From NCBI GenBank assembly GCA_963676095.1, contig OY781040.1:124001-188000 (forward strand): 64,000 bases of DNA. The letters run 5' to 3'. A program made the position numbers and the translations under genes. Shown here piece after piece: positions 17,010 through 27,000 of this stretch (its first letter is position 1; every line of letters starts with the position of its first letter). The notes below the pieces were generated by a model. The model had not been told where the DNA came from. It did no database searches and saw only the letters and a list, made by a program, of their open reading frames with translations. Source of the DNA: G963676095 sp963676095 (lineage in GTDB: Bacteria; Bacteroidota; Bacteroidia; Bacteroidales; Prolixibacteraceae).

Positions 17010-17423
17010 TCATGTTAGAAATTTCAGCAATAGTCCATATGCGTATTTTACTGCCTTCCAAATGTTTTCATTTCCTATAATCGAAACTATTAATGCAATA
17101 AGACTAATTATAACTGTGTATTTTCTGACATAATCAGCGTCGTACCAGTGATTCTCAAAATTTACCCATCCCCTTTTATACATCTCTTTTCCCCGATCTG
17201 ACACAACGAGGCGTTTACCGTCTTTTGCTGGCTCAAGGATACCATTACTTTGTAATTCATTTAAAAATTTTGGCCGCAATTCTTTTCCATATAAAGTGTC
17301 AATTTTGTGCCATAACCTTAAATTATTTTTCTTTTTTAGAAATACGGGCTCGGATTCTGACCTTTTTATTCTCTTTAGGATCGAATATATAATGCGTTCC
17401 TTTTCTCTTTCTGAAATAGGCAT
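17010..17423 (-). CDS. Winged-helix protein with C-terminal membrane anchor
   Basis: 137 aa. Residues 1-90 look like a winged helix-turn-helix (IIYSILKRIK, then LRPKFLNELQSNGILEPAKDGKRLVVSDRGKEM), with a wing and recognition-helix pattern typical of PadR/wHTH proteins. Residues 103-121 form a transmembrane helix (TVIISLIALIVSIIG). It may be a membrane-tethered sensor or regulator. It follows the secreted-protein gene by 28 bp and could share its transcript. Confidence 0.6.
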   Translation of the reverse strand: MPISEREKERIIYSILKRIKRSESEPVFLKKKNNLRLWHKIDTLYGKELRPKFLNELQSNGILEPAKDGKRLVVSDRGKEMYKRGWVNFENHWYDADYVRKYTVIISLIALIVSIIGNENIWKAVKYAYGLLLKFLT

Positions 17424-17451
17424 AAAGAATTATTTTACTGGAAAATGAATG

Positions 17452-18048
17452 CTATCTTTTATCTTTTTGAATTTGAAGTAATTTGTATAGTTCATATGTC
17501 TCTTTAATTGCAATCTTTATTCTATCAGAAAGATTAATATCTTGATAATAGTCTTTCCCACATAGTCTTACGAAAATTTCTTTTGTGTAATTTTCAACCA
17601 TCCATTTACAGATTTGAATATCTGATGCCGAATCGTAATAATTTGTCTCAAAAATATCTTCGCCATTTAGTACATTTCTTGTTCCTTCAACTTGAGATGT
17701 CAGTTTCTTAATGTCTCCAATTTTAATTTTCATGTAAGAATGAAACAACCAACTATCACCATAATAGTTACTTATAAATTTTAATTCTGGTCGTTTGCCT
17801 GAAACCACAACTTCTAGTAAAATGCCAGATAGCCTGTAATCAAGAGAATAACCCATATCGCGTTTAATAAACTCTTCGTTGGCCAAATTTTTATGTATAT
17901 AAGTAATCGTTTCATCAATATTATCTGTGGAAATGTAGAACCTGTCTTCAATATTTTGTTTTGTTACTGAAGCTGTTTTAACCATTTCCTGGGAAAAGCA
18001 AATAATTGAAATCATTATCAATAATGTGACAATCAATATTTTTTTCAT
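17452..18048 (-). CDS. Exported hypothetical protein
   Basis: 198 aa with a signal peptide (MKKILIVTLLIMISIICFSQ, cleavage near 19-20). The mature part is mixed alpha/beta (ILLEVVVSGKRPELKF, then MKIKIGDIKKLTSQVEG) without a recognised motif. It is probably periplasmic. Its upstream side is a recombinase C-terminal fragment, and the gene behind it encodes a membrane wHTH protein. The function is unknown. Confidence 0.6.
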   Translation of the reverse strand: MKKILIVTLLIMISIICFSQEMVKTASVTKQNIEDRFYISTDNIDETITYIHKNLANEEFIKRDMGYSLDYRLSGILLEVVVSGKRPELKFISNYYGDSWLFHSYMKIKIGDIKKLTSQVEGTRNVLNGEDIFETNYYDSASDIQICKWMVENYTKEIFVRLCGKDYYQDINLSDRIKIAIKETYELYKLLQIQKDKR

Positions 18049-18153
18049 TTATGTCGGTTTTTATTGAAACTTATATTTTAACTCAAATTTGTCAACGATG
18101 TCGCTGTCTACGGCGTTTATTATAGGTTATAACTATGTAATAGCACGAAGTTA

Positions 18154-18327
18154 TTACACTTTTTTGCCATTTTTGTTATCTGCTTTTATGCCCGGGTTTC
18201 CAAACATCCTGTCGAGCGGGCTTTGTATCCGGTTGAGGGCTTTACTACTGACATGGGTGTAAATCATCGTGGTTTTTATGCTCGAATGGCCAAGCAACTG
18301 CTGGATGTACCTGATATCGGTCCTCAT
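18154..18327 (-). pseudogene. Tyrosine recombinase C-terminal fragment, copy 2
   Basis: 57 codons in frame from ATG: MRTDIRYIQQLLGHS, then IYTHVSSKALNRIQSPLD. It has the same start, length and stop hairpin as copy 1. Upstream minus-strand homology extends about 160 bp further but with frameshifts. It is not a complete enzyme. Confidence 0.7.
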
Positions 18328-18498
18328 AAATTTAGATTTAGTTTCCGCCCCTCAATTTAAGCCAATCTCCCTTAAAATCAAATAGGTTAATAATAAAATT
18401 CTTTACGTTCATTTGTTGAATGAGCAAAACGATTGTTTCAGACTGCAAATCATAAATCCGGATGTGCAAACTTTGGCCTTGGAAATATAACCTATTCC

Positions 18499-19681
18499 GC
18501 CTTTATCGTTTTCTACCAGCGCTTTTCCCCATATACTTTTCCCCTTATACCGGAAGGATGAAAAAAGTCCGGTATCTTTCCGCGAAATCTTCAGCATCTT
18601 TTTACGAAGGGAACAGCATCGATCGTATCCATCCTTTCCCATTTAGAGGAGCCGCCCTCACTAACACGTGTGAGACACCCTCCCAAACGTTGGTGAAACG
18701 GACTCACATCTCCCTATATGATACTATGAATCAGCCATGGAAACGGTTATCATTAACGGTTCGAAGAATGGCTTAACCCTCGAACAGATCCAGGCTGTTA
18801 CAGGATGGGAGAAAGACAAGATTACCGAGGTATTGAAACAGAACCATTTGTTGTAGGCTTTCCAGCTTTTTCCCCAGCCTGTTTTTTCGGATCAATTGAA
18901 AAAGCAGGTGGAGAAAAAGATAAATTTATCGTTGCCTGCCGGGCAAAATATCCGTTTAATCGAAATCCCGATGTCGTTTCTAATTTTGGCAATCAGGTTC
19001 CGCTTCCCGGGGCCGGATTCTTTTTAAGCACAAACAACAAGGTTTTTTATAATTTCTGTCCTTGAGCCGGACAGGCTCTTCCTTTTCCAGTCGATGAAAA
19101 GGAAGCAAAAATCTTGTCAAAACGAACCCTCACCCGGGCGTTTTGACGGCCCCCGCACCGCTCTGTTCTGCATTTGCGTCAGAGTCTTGACGGATTATTG
19201 TATAATCCAGTTGCATTTCACGTATAATGCAATCGTATGACACGTGTAACTTTCGAAAATTTATTGTTTAGTGAAACTTCTCCCCACTATAATTTTTGTA
19301 AACGCCGCAACAATTTTATTGCGACACTCTCAACAAAATTCTATATCTTCTGGGCTGCCAGGGCCAGGCAAAGCCCGAAACGGAACGCCGAAAAAGCGAC
19401 AATGGCTACCAGGCTATTAATCCCGTTTTACGCCAACACCGAGCTCAGCCGCTGTCTTCCGCACGGACAGAACGCTTAATTGTTACCGCTAAAAACTTTC
19501 CGCATTTGCCGAACGGGAAAATTATGCCCGTCCGGATGATAAAAAGCTGGCATCTCTGCCGCTTTTCCTGGTCCCGGCGGAAAGGAAGGCCAAAACCGGC
19601 ATGAAAAAATGCAGGAAGGACAGTAAAATATCAGTTAATTCCCTTATATGGAGCATTTAATAACCAGCGGTTTAGCCCAAT
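18499..19681. repeat. Composite 22-bp-array repeat, copy 2
   Basis: Colinear with 13307-14711 but shorter by whole 22-bp units in three arrays. It adjoins recombinase fragment copy 2 directly, while copy 1 has an extra array between the two parts. It ends next to a domain VI-like hairpin fragment of a IIC intron. Confidence 0.75.
18737..18856 (+). CDS. Conserved 39-aa ORF in composite repeat, copy 2
   Basis: METVIINGSKNG followed by LTLEQIQAVTGWEKDKITEV. This version reads more like a helix-turn-helix than copy 1. The same frame reopens after the TAG as QLKKQVEKKINLSLP up to 19026, so the ORF may be the 5' part of a longer decayed gene. Confidence 0.45.
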   Translation: METVIINGSKNGLTLEQIQAVTGWEKDKITEVLKQNHLL

Positions 19682-19732
19682 CGAATAGCCCGCCCTGTCA
19701 GCAAACGCTGACAGGGAGAGGCTATTCGATTA
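19681..19732 (-). mobile_element. Isolated domain VI hairpin of a IIC intron
   Basis: On the minus strand it matches the terminal hairpin of introns A and B (CTCCCTGTCAGCG...CTGACAGGGCGGGCTATTCGA) but is extended into a near-perfect 50-bp dyad with outer arms TCGAATAGCC / GGCTATTCGA. The rest of the intron is absent. The gene-free 19733-19999 that follows is AT-rich and holds no feature I can support. Confidence 0.6.
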
Positions 19733-19999
19733 ACGCCGAGTTGTTCTTTTTTCTTTAATTTTTTTCATTTTTTTTGTTCAGTGTCAGAGACGCTTCGCCA
19801 TTTCAGTCCCATTCAAACGGCCAAGTCCGATATGTCAAGGCACAAAAGTGTCGATTCGAATTTTGTATTAACCCTACTTTCCATCTCCGACACTTTTTTA
19901 GTTTTTTTACACAATTATATTTTATTCATGACATTTTCCAGATGAAAAAAAACATTTAATATCGAATTCATGACATACAGAACTGAGATAATAGATATT

Positions 20000-20716
20000 T
20001 TATTGGCTACGAGTCCCCCAAGAATCAAATATTTGTAACTTCTTTTCACCGGAGATTGAAGATTCTTTTATAATTGATCCATTATGGTCTAAACTAATTA
20101 CAATAGTACCTTTATAGGATGGTTTTTTATCGATATCGTAATGTGTCTCTTGAACCTCGATTTGATATGGACTTGTGGTTTCAATTCTTTTAATTGCAAT
20201 AGCGTCAGCAATTAATGTGTTGTTACGAAAGGCTTTTGCAGATTTGGCAATATATCCAGAAAAATAATTGTCATCATAAAAATACATTGTTTCAATTCCA
20301 TTCCAATAGATAAAAGATTTTCTATAACTATTTTGATTATCTAATGCAATTATTTTAATTGTATGATGACGAAAATCTTTCTCAAATATCAGAGTCATAT
20401 AATGATTTGGTTCAAGATTTCTATCATTTTCAGAAATTGGCCTTAAGGTTCCATGATCATACATCAAGGCAGTTAGTTGTTTTGACGGTTGTTCCCCGTT
20501 ATTCGGCTTTTCACTTTCAGAAATTAATTTGTCCAATTTGTCAATATCCTTAAATTGACCTTTTAACGTTTTCCAAAAGGAGGTAATTTCAATTTGTCTT
20601 TGGTTTTGTATGTTCCCAACTGATTGTGCTTGTAGATATAATGCAGCACATGTTAGAAAGATGCAAAATAGAATGCAAGTACAAATTAAATTTAACGATT
20701 GTTTCTGTTGATTCAT
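20000..20716 (-). CDS. Exported or membrane-anchored hypothetical protein
   Basis: 238 aa. The N-terminal hydrophobic segment (LICTCILFCIFLTCAALYLQAQS, about 10-32) ends in an A-Q-S cleavage-like site, so the protein is exported. The mature part is beta-rich, with alternating patterns such as YMTLIFEKDFRHHTIKIIAL and YKGTIVISLDHNGSIIKES. No catalytic motif is seen. It stands alone between a recombinase fragment and the composite repeat, as expected for one cassette. No function is assigned. Confidence 0.6.
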   Translation of the reverse strand: MNQQKQSLNLICTCILFCIFLTCAALYLQAQSVGNIQNQRQIEITSFWKTLKGQFKDIDKLDKLISESEKPNNGEQPSKQLTALMYDHGTLRPISENDRNLEPNHYMTLIFEKDFRHHTIKIIALDNQNSYRKSFIYWNGIETMYFYDDNYFSGYIAKSAKAFRNNTLIADAIAIKRIETTSPYQIEVQETHYDIDKKPSYKGTIVISLDHNGSIIKESSISGEKKLQIFDSWGTRSQ

Positions 20717-21075
20717 AACTTATTGGTTTAATGTTTAAAAATTTGTTTTTAGGAATAATATTAATTGAAATAATAAAATTAGAATATTGCTATTAAATAT
20801 TTCATTATCCCTACTTTCCATCTCCGTCTATATTTTAAAACCGATTCCGTGTCAAATTGAGCTTGTCTGTCAATGAAACGAAACCTTTAAACTCCAATGA
20901 CTTGTCACTCCAGTAACTTAACCACTCCAAAAACTCTTAAAAATCTGTCAAATAACTCAACTCTGTCAATCCGCGAAACTGTATCAAGTAACCAGAACAT
21001 TCTTTTTTTTCAAACTTGCACAACGTTTCACAGAGCGACCACAATTGGCGTTAACTATGTAATATCACGAAGTTA
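20717..21075. other. Gene-free AT-rich stretch
   Basis: Promoter region of the gene at 20716 followed by low-complexity sequence with irregular CTGTCAA and ACTCC repeats (20850-20990). It ends GGCGTTAAC where recombinase fragment 3 begins. No attC arms could be paired here. Confidence 0.4.
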
Positions 21076-21240
21076 TTACACTTTTTTGTCATCTGTTTTA
21101 ATTACCGGGTTTCCAAACATCCTGTCGAGCGGGCTTTGTATCCGGTTGATAGCTTTATTACTGACATGGGTGTAAATCATCGTGGTTTTCATGCTCGAAT
21201 GACCAAGCAACTGCTGAATGTACCTGATATCGGTGCCCAT
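21076..21240 (-). pseudogene. Tyrosine recombinase C-terminal fragment, copy 3
   Basis: 54 codons: MGTDIRYIQQLLGHSSMKTT, then IYTHVSNKAINRIQSPLD. It is slightly shorter at the C-terminus but has the same ATG and stop hairpin as copies 1 and 2. Similarity continues to about 21400 on the right. No composite repeat follows this copy. Confidence 0.7.
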
Positions 21241-21479
21241 AACCTTAGCGTTTAGTTTTATCCTTCCAATTTACGCCAATCTCCCTTAAAGTCAAATAGG
21301 TTAATGATAAAATTCTTTACGTCCGCTATTCCGGTGAGCAAAACGATTGTTTCAGGCTGCAAAACGTAAATCTGAGTGTGCGAACTCTAGTTCCGAAACT
21401 ATTGTTGATAGGCTAAGGAAAATATTACCGATACAGACGCTATAACTGAAATTATTAATAAATACTCCTGCTGCACCAT

Positions 21480-22868
21480 TTAATAGGTTATTTCCCAGAA
21501 ACCTGTTTTATTTGATCCGATTCGTTGAATGAGTGCTGCGTTTTTTAACTTCTTTATCAGCTTACGGATGTATTGCTCTGTCAGATTCAGGTTTTCAGCT
21601 AACTGTGCCTGGGTAATTCGAGGATTCTTTTCAATGGCTTCCAGGATACTTCGTTCATTCTTTGTTAAAGCATTTATCCGCTCATTTATCCGCTCATTTA
21701 TCCGCTCATTTATCCGCTCATTTATCCGCTCAGAACTTATTTTTTGATCTTTATAATTTAATTCGACCAAAAAACCGTTGGGTATTTCATTAAAATCAAA
21801 ACGCATCGTTGGATAGCTTTCTATTTCTTTCCGGATCCGGATAAAACCACTTCCGTACTTCTCAATATCTCCGGTCAGATAAAAGGCTTCAGCCAGTAAT
21901 TTATTCCGTGCGTAAGCCTGGTAATTATCTCTTTTTAAATCTTCCACTGTCAGATTCCCAAATAATCCCCCCGGATTAAAAAAAGTTATTCTATTATCAT
22001 ATATTTTTATCTGCACATCTACAGGACTCAAATAATCCCTATGTATCAACGAATTAAGAGTCATTTCGCGTAAAGCTGGAACTGGATATTCGAATATTTC
22101 AGTCCGGCTGGTTGGCATCCCTTTTATTTCAAAAGCTACTTTTATTTGCGCAATGATATATCGCATAGTGTCTTCTACGACTTCGAACAATGTCCCATTT
22201 AGCATTTTATCGTCAATGATCATGGACGGGGTCTTAAAACGACCTATGTGAACGTTGTATCCGGTCGTTTCTTTAGCAAATAATAACCATGCAGCATTCG
22301 TAATGCGGGATCCGTTAATCAGTTTTAATTTTTCCAGATTTTCGGCGAGACTGGCTTGTAAGCTGAACCGGCCTTTTTCATTTACTTTCTCGAAGAACTT
22401 TTCAATTTTTGATGGATCAAGGTCGTTAATCGTTTTATTGTTTGCCGGATAGGAGTCCCACGATAGCTGTAAAGATTGCATACTTGCTCCCGCAATTTCT
22501 ATGGCGGTCATTAAATGATTTGAATTTCTGATTCTCCTGAAATAACGTCCTTTAAATGCGATTGGTTTAACAGGGAATTCATTGATTGACAGGCTAACAA
22601 TCCTTCTTCCTTCCAGAGACATTACTTTTGTTTCGGGGATAAGGCCTGGCTGTGTTTTATTTTTGATTTCATTAAGCCACTGCTGGATGGTTTCATCTCC
22701 CAATATTATTCCTTTTACCACGCTATTGTTGTCGACACCCACATATACTGCACCGCCTTTACTGTTGGCAAATGCCACAAGCGAAACGATAACTTCATCA
22801 TTAAAAGAAGTTTTAAATTCTACAAATTCCGATTCTCTTGCCGGTAACAGGTCGTTTTGCCGTTTCAT
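21480..22868 (-). CDS. AlbA_2 (Schlafen-type) ATP-binding transcriptional regulator
   Basis: 462 aa. The N-terminal AlbA_2/SLFN domain (ESEFVEFKTSF, then ANSKGGAVYVGVD, about 13-50) and the middle HATPase_c_4-like region (VPALREMTLNSLIHRDY, about 265-285) are typical of the bacterial ATP-dependent helicase-like/COG2865 regulators. The C-terminus is a winged helix (ITQAQLAENLNLTEQYIRKL). A hinge of five INER-type repeats (about 380-400) comes from a 12-bp tandem repeat, so linker length is likely variable between strains. Nearby XRE genes suggest a regulatory or defence context. Its ligand is unknown. Confidence 0.85.
   Translation of the reverse strand: MKRQNDLLPARESEFVEFKTSFNDEVIVSLVAFANSKGGAVYVGVDNNSVVKGIILGDETIQQWLNEIKNKTQPGLIPETKVMSLEGRRIVSLSINEFPVKPIAFKGRYFRRIRNSNHLMTAIEIAGASMQSLQLSWDSYPANNKTINDLDPSKIEKFFEKVNEKGRFSLQASLAENLEKLKLINGSRITNAAWLLFAKETTGYNVHIGRFKTPSMIIDDKMLNGTLFEVVEDTMRYIIAQIKVAFEIKGMPTSRTEIFEYPVPALREMTLNSLIHRDYLSPVDVQIKIYDNRITFFNPGGLFGNLTVEDLKRDNYQAYARNKLLAEAFYLTGDIEKYGSGFIRIRKEIESYPTMRFDFNEIPNGFLVELNYKDQKISSERINERINERINERINERINALTKNERSILEAIEKNPRITQAQLAENLNLTEQYIRKLIKKLKNAALIQRIGSNKTGFWEITY
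21671..21730. repeat. In-frame 12-bp tandem repeat (5 copies)
   Basis: Five perfect CATTTATCCGCT units encode INER repeats in the AlbA_2 protein. Because the unit is a multiple of three, gain or loss changes linker length without shifting the frame. Confidence 0.95.
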
Positions 22869-22936
22869 TTAATCACGAATTAAACGAATAATATCTCAGT
22901 TGAATTTAAATTGACTCTATAGTTTAATTATTCCTT

Positions 22937-23341
22937 TTATTCTTTCTCTTTTCTTAAAAGTTCAAACCTTTCCCTCTCCATCTCCAAAAGTTTTTCAAAA
23001 AGTTCTATTGTTTTCTCAACCGGAAAATTATTGAGCGTTTCAATATTATGCGTACCAATTGATGTTGCTGTTACTCCGCTGTTTTCATAAAAATTGTATG
23101 TATAATATAGGACACTCTCTTCGTTGTATTTTCTCAATCCGTCTTCGGTTACACCCAAAGCTTTCGCAATTTGTTTCAGCTTGTCATCTCCAATTTTTTC
23201 AGCTTGCTCTATTTTAGATACAGCTTGTTTGGATATTCCTAAAGCTTCTCCTAAATCACTTTGTGTCATTCCACGCAAACGACGAATCCGTTCAACTTTT
23301 CTACCTAAGTGAGCTGCTGGTGCATAATTTATATTGTCCAT
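22937..23341 (-). CDS. XRE-family regulator (paralogue 1)
   Basis: 134 aa. A Cro/C1 helix-turn-helix at about 10-70 contains MTQSDLGEALGISKQAVSKI. The C-terminal part carries a short beta/unknown segment and a terminal helix (VEKTIELFEKLLEMERERFELL) of the kind that mediates oligomerisation. It shares the whole layout with the next gene, 18 bp away, so they arose by tandem duplication and probably form an operon. The target is unknown; no toxin or protease gene is adjacent. Confidence 0.85.
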   Translation of the reverse strand: MDNINYAPAAHLGRKVERIRRLRGMTQSDLGEALGISKQAVSKIEQAEKIGDDKLKQIAKALGVTEDGLRKYNEESVLYYTYNFYENSGVTATSIGTHNIETLNNFPVEKTIELFEKLLEMERERFELLRKEKE

Positions 23342-23359
23342 AACTGCTTGATTTTATAA

Positions 23360-23779
23360 TTAATATCCCTGCTTACCAATTTTATTCATTAAAATATCAA
23401 TTTTTTCTCTTTCACTTTTAAGAAGTCTCTCATAGAGTTCAATAATTTTTTCAACAGGATTAAATTGCTGTGAATTAGCATATACTGTTGTTATCGCTCC
23501 TTCCGAAATAGTGGCGTCCTTATAACTATTGATATTGTAAATCGCCTTTTCCAAATCAAAGTCTCTAATAACTTCCGGAGATACACCAAGTGCCCCGGCG
23601 ATTTTTGACAATATTTCATCGTCTATTTCGTCTTGTTGCTCTATTTTCGAAATTTCAGACTGGCTTATGCCTAAGTCAGTGGCCAGGGCGTCCTGTTTTA
23701 CGCCTAAATACACACGAATTTTCTGGACATTATGGCCAACGTGCTTTTTATCAATTTTTTCCTTTGGTTCTGCAAGCAT
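23360..23779 (-). CDS. XRE-family regulator (paralogue 2)
   Basis: 139 aa. Helix-turn-helix at about 15-75 (VKQDALATDLGISQSEISKI), then a variable segment and the shared C-terminal helix (VEKIIELYERLLKSEREKID). It precedes paralogue 1 in the same orientation. In this family paired repressors can form hetero-oligomers, but that is inference. Together with the AlbA_2 gene these are the last genes before the GC-rich SusCD locus. Confidence 0.85.
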   Translation of the reverse strand: MLAEPKEKIDKKHVGHNVQKIRVYLGVKQDALATDLGISQSEISKIEQQDEIDDEILSKIAGALGVSPEVIRDFDLEKAIYNINSYKDATISEGAITTVYANSQQFNPVEKIIELYERLLKSEREKIDILMNKIGKQGY

Positions 23780-24093
23780 TTTATTAGGGTTTAAGGTAAT
23801 TGTGTAAAGGTAATAAAGATCAACCTAATTTTAATAAAAGTCAACCCTAAAAATTACGAAAGAGGATGAACATAGGCTAGTTTAGCATGCTGTAAATTAA
23901 AATATACGACCTAGCATGCATCCCTGTTGCCAACGGAACATTGTTCAACCTAAAATAACGAAAAGCAGAAACTCCATTTCTGCTTACAGGGACTGTTATG
24001 TCCGCTACAATTAACAATTAATGAGTAATGAACAATGATAAAAATCCGCGGAGGCGGAACGATTAAATTTTAACCTACTAAACTATTTAACGC
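23780..24093. other. Intergenic region before susC
   Basis: Divergent promoter region for the XRE pair and susC. Visible elements are two TAGCATGC repeats (about 23884 and 23912) and a hairpin AGCAGAAA/TTTCTGCT at 23964-23984 in the presumed susC leader, which could act as an attenuator or processing site. No ECF-sigma or antisense RNA is evident. Confidence 0.35.
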
Positions 24094-27000
24094 ATGAAAA
24101 AACTACGACGAACACGGCTGCGTGTTTACTGTATCTTCTCCTTGTTCCTTTTTCTTGCCGTCCCTGCCCGTGCGCAGGTAAGGATTACCGGCACCGTTAC
24201 CGGGGAAGCTGAAGACGGGACGGTATCGCCCCTGCCGGGGGTAACTATTGTTGTTGCCGGGACCACCCGCGGGGTGATTACCGATACCGACGGAACTTAT
24301 TCCATCGAGGCCAGACCAACCGACCGGCTTACCTTCTCGTTTATCGGCATGGAAAGCCAGATTGTGGACATTGGTGGTAAGCAGGTGATCAATGTTGTAC
24401 TGAAGGCCAAGACCGAGGAACTGGACGATGTGACCGTGGTGGCGTTCGGCACCCAGAAGAAAGAGAGCGTCATCGCCTCGATCGAAACGGTAAAACCTTC
24501 CGAGCTGAAACAGCCGGCATCGAACCTGACCACGGCCCTGGCCGGCAAAATACCGGGCATCATCTCGTACCAGACCTCGGGCGAGCCGGGCAACGACAAC
24601 GCCCAATTCTTTGTGCGCGGGGTAACGACCTTTGGCTATAAAACGTCGCCCCTTATCCTGATCGATGGCTTCGAGGCGACATCGGACGATCTGGCCCGGC
24701 TGGAACCCGACGATATTGAAAGCTTCTCCATCCTGAAGGATGCTTCGGCTACCGTGCTTTACGGCGCCCGCGGGGCAAACGGCATCATCATGGTGGTGAC
24801 CAGGGGCGGACGCGAGGGTCCCGTGAAGATCAACGTGCGCGTGGACACGCACATGGCCATGCCGACCAAAATGAACGACCTGCTCGACGGGGTGGAATAC
24901 ATGAAACTGTACAACCAGGCCCGCATTTCACGCGACCCGCTGCTGGGGGCCTACTACAGCGAACAGAAAATACAATCGACTGCACAGGGCCTCAACCCGA
25001 TGATCTTTCCCAACACAGACTGGTACGACGAGCTTTTCGAAAAGTCGACCGTAAACAAGAAGTTTAACCTGAACGTATCGGGCGGCGGCCAGGTGGCTAC
25101 CTATTACGTGGCCGGCGGCTACGAGAACGAAACCGGACTGCTGAAGGTGGACAGGCGGAACAACTTCAACAATAACATCGACATTAACCGCTTCCAGATG
25201 CGTACCAACGTGATCTTCAGACTGACACCAACCACCACGCTCGACACCCGCATCCAGGGCCTCTTTGAACGCTACACGGGCCCTTACCGCACGGCGAGCG
25301 ACATTTTCGGCATGGTGATGAACTCCAACCCGGTCGACTTCCCCTCCGTGTACGAGCCTGACCCGGCGCACGAATATGCCGACCATATCCTCTTTGGAAA
25401 TACTTACGTGGCCGGATCGCTCAAGGAGAACCCCTATGCCGAGATGGTGCGGGGCTATGAAGACCGCAACGAGAGTTCCATCACGGCAATGGCCACCCTG
25501 AACCAGGACCTGAAATTCGTGACCAGGGGACTGAAGTTTCAGCTCAAGGCTTCGGTGAATACCTGGAGCTATTATTCCAGTACCCGCTCCTACTCGCCTT
25601 TTTATTACGACCTGGAATCGTACAACCAGATCACCGGCGGGTACACGCTGTTCGCCCTGAACCCGACCAGCGGACAGTCGTACCTGGGCGACGTGGTCCC
25701 GGGCCGCGATGCCAGTGCCCATTATTACACAGAGGCGCGATTCAACTGGGAAAGGGAGTTTGGTAAACATTCCGTTGGACTGATGACCGTGGGCATGATG
25801 GAGGAATACCTGCTTACCGGCGGGAACAGTACCTCGATCTACGAAACCCTCCCGGAGAAGAACATGGGCAACTCGGGCCGCTTGACATACGATTACGATA
25901 AGCGTTACTTCCTCGAATTTTCATATGGCTATAACGGGTCGGAAAAATTCAGCGGCTCGCGGCGGTACGGTTTTTTCCCGTCAATTGGCGCGGGATGGCT
26001 CATTTCGAACGAACCTTTCTTTGCTTCTGTCAAAGATGTGATCGACCTGCTGAAACTGAAATTTACCTGGGGAAAGGTGGGCAACGATGCCATTTCTGAC
26101 CGTTCGGGCCGCTTCTTCTACCTCTCGGACATTTCCAAGGGTGGCGGAAGCTACCGCTGGGGCTCGACCTTCATGAATGCCTACGACGGCTATACCATTA
26201 ACCGGTATGCCAACCCGGATATTACCTGGGAGGTGTCGGCCAAGTATAACCTGGGCGTGGAGCTGGGCCTGCTGGACGAATCGCTGAAGGTACAGTGCGA
26301 CGTGTTCAGGGATACCCGCGACAAAATTTACATGACCCGCCAGAATTTTCCTTCATCGGCCGGGTTGGAGGCTTCCATCAGCGGAAACGTGGGAAAAGTA
26401 AAATCGTGGGGAATTGATGGTTCGATAGATTACCAGCATGTATTTAACAAAGATTTCTGGTTGACGGGACGGGCCAACTTCACTTTTTCGACCAACGAGT
26501 ACGTCGAACTGGATGAAAAAAATTACCCGGACGAATACCTGAAACAAAAGGGGCATTCCATTAACCAGTGGTGGGGCCTCCTGGCCGAACGGCTTTTCGT
26601 GGATGAAGCTGAAATTAACAACTCGCCCAAACAGGATTTCGGCGAATACATGGCTGGCGACATCAAGTACAAGGACATCAACGGCGACGGGGTGGTGAAC
26701 AGCAACGACCGCATCCCGATGGGACTGCCCACGGTGCCGGAGATCCAATATGGGTTCGGGCTGTCGTCCGGGTACAAGTCGCTGGATTTCTCCTTCTTTT
26801 TCCAGGGAAATGCACGGGTGTCGCTCTTCATTAACCCGGGGACCGACGATAACGGGATCGCGCCTTTCGCTTCGAGACGGAATGCGCTGGCGCTAATCGC
26901 CAAAGATCACTGGAGCGAGACCAACCCGGATGTGCATGCCTTTTGGCCCCGCCTGTCGGTCGACCCGATATCGAACAACACCCAGACTTCGTCGTGGTGG

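Noticed and set aside
24103..24852. Long minus-strand ORFs under susC, susD and the lipoprotein genes
   Set aside because: They mirror the codon pattern of GC-rich genes on the other strand and show no family resemblance.
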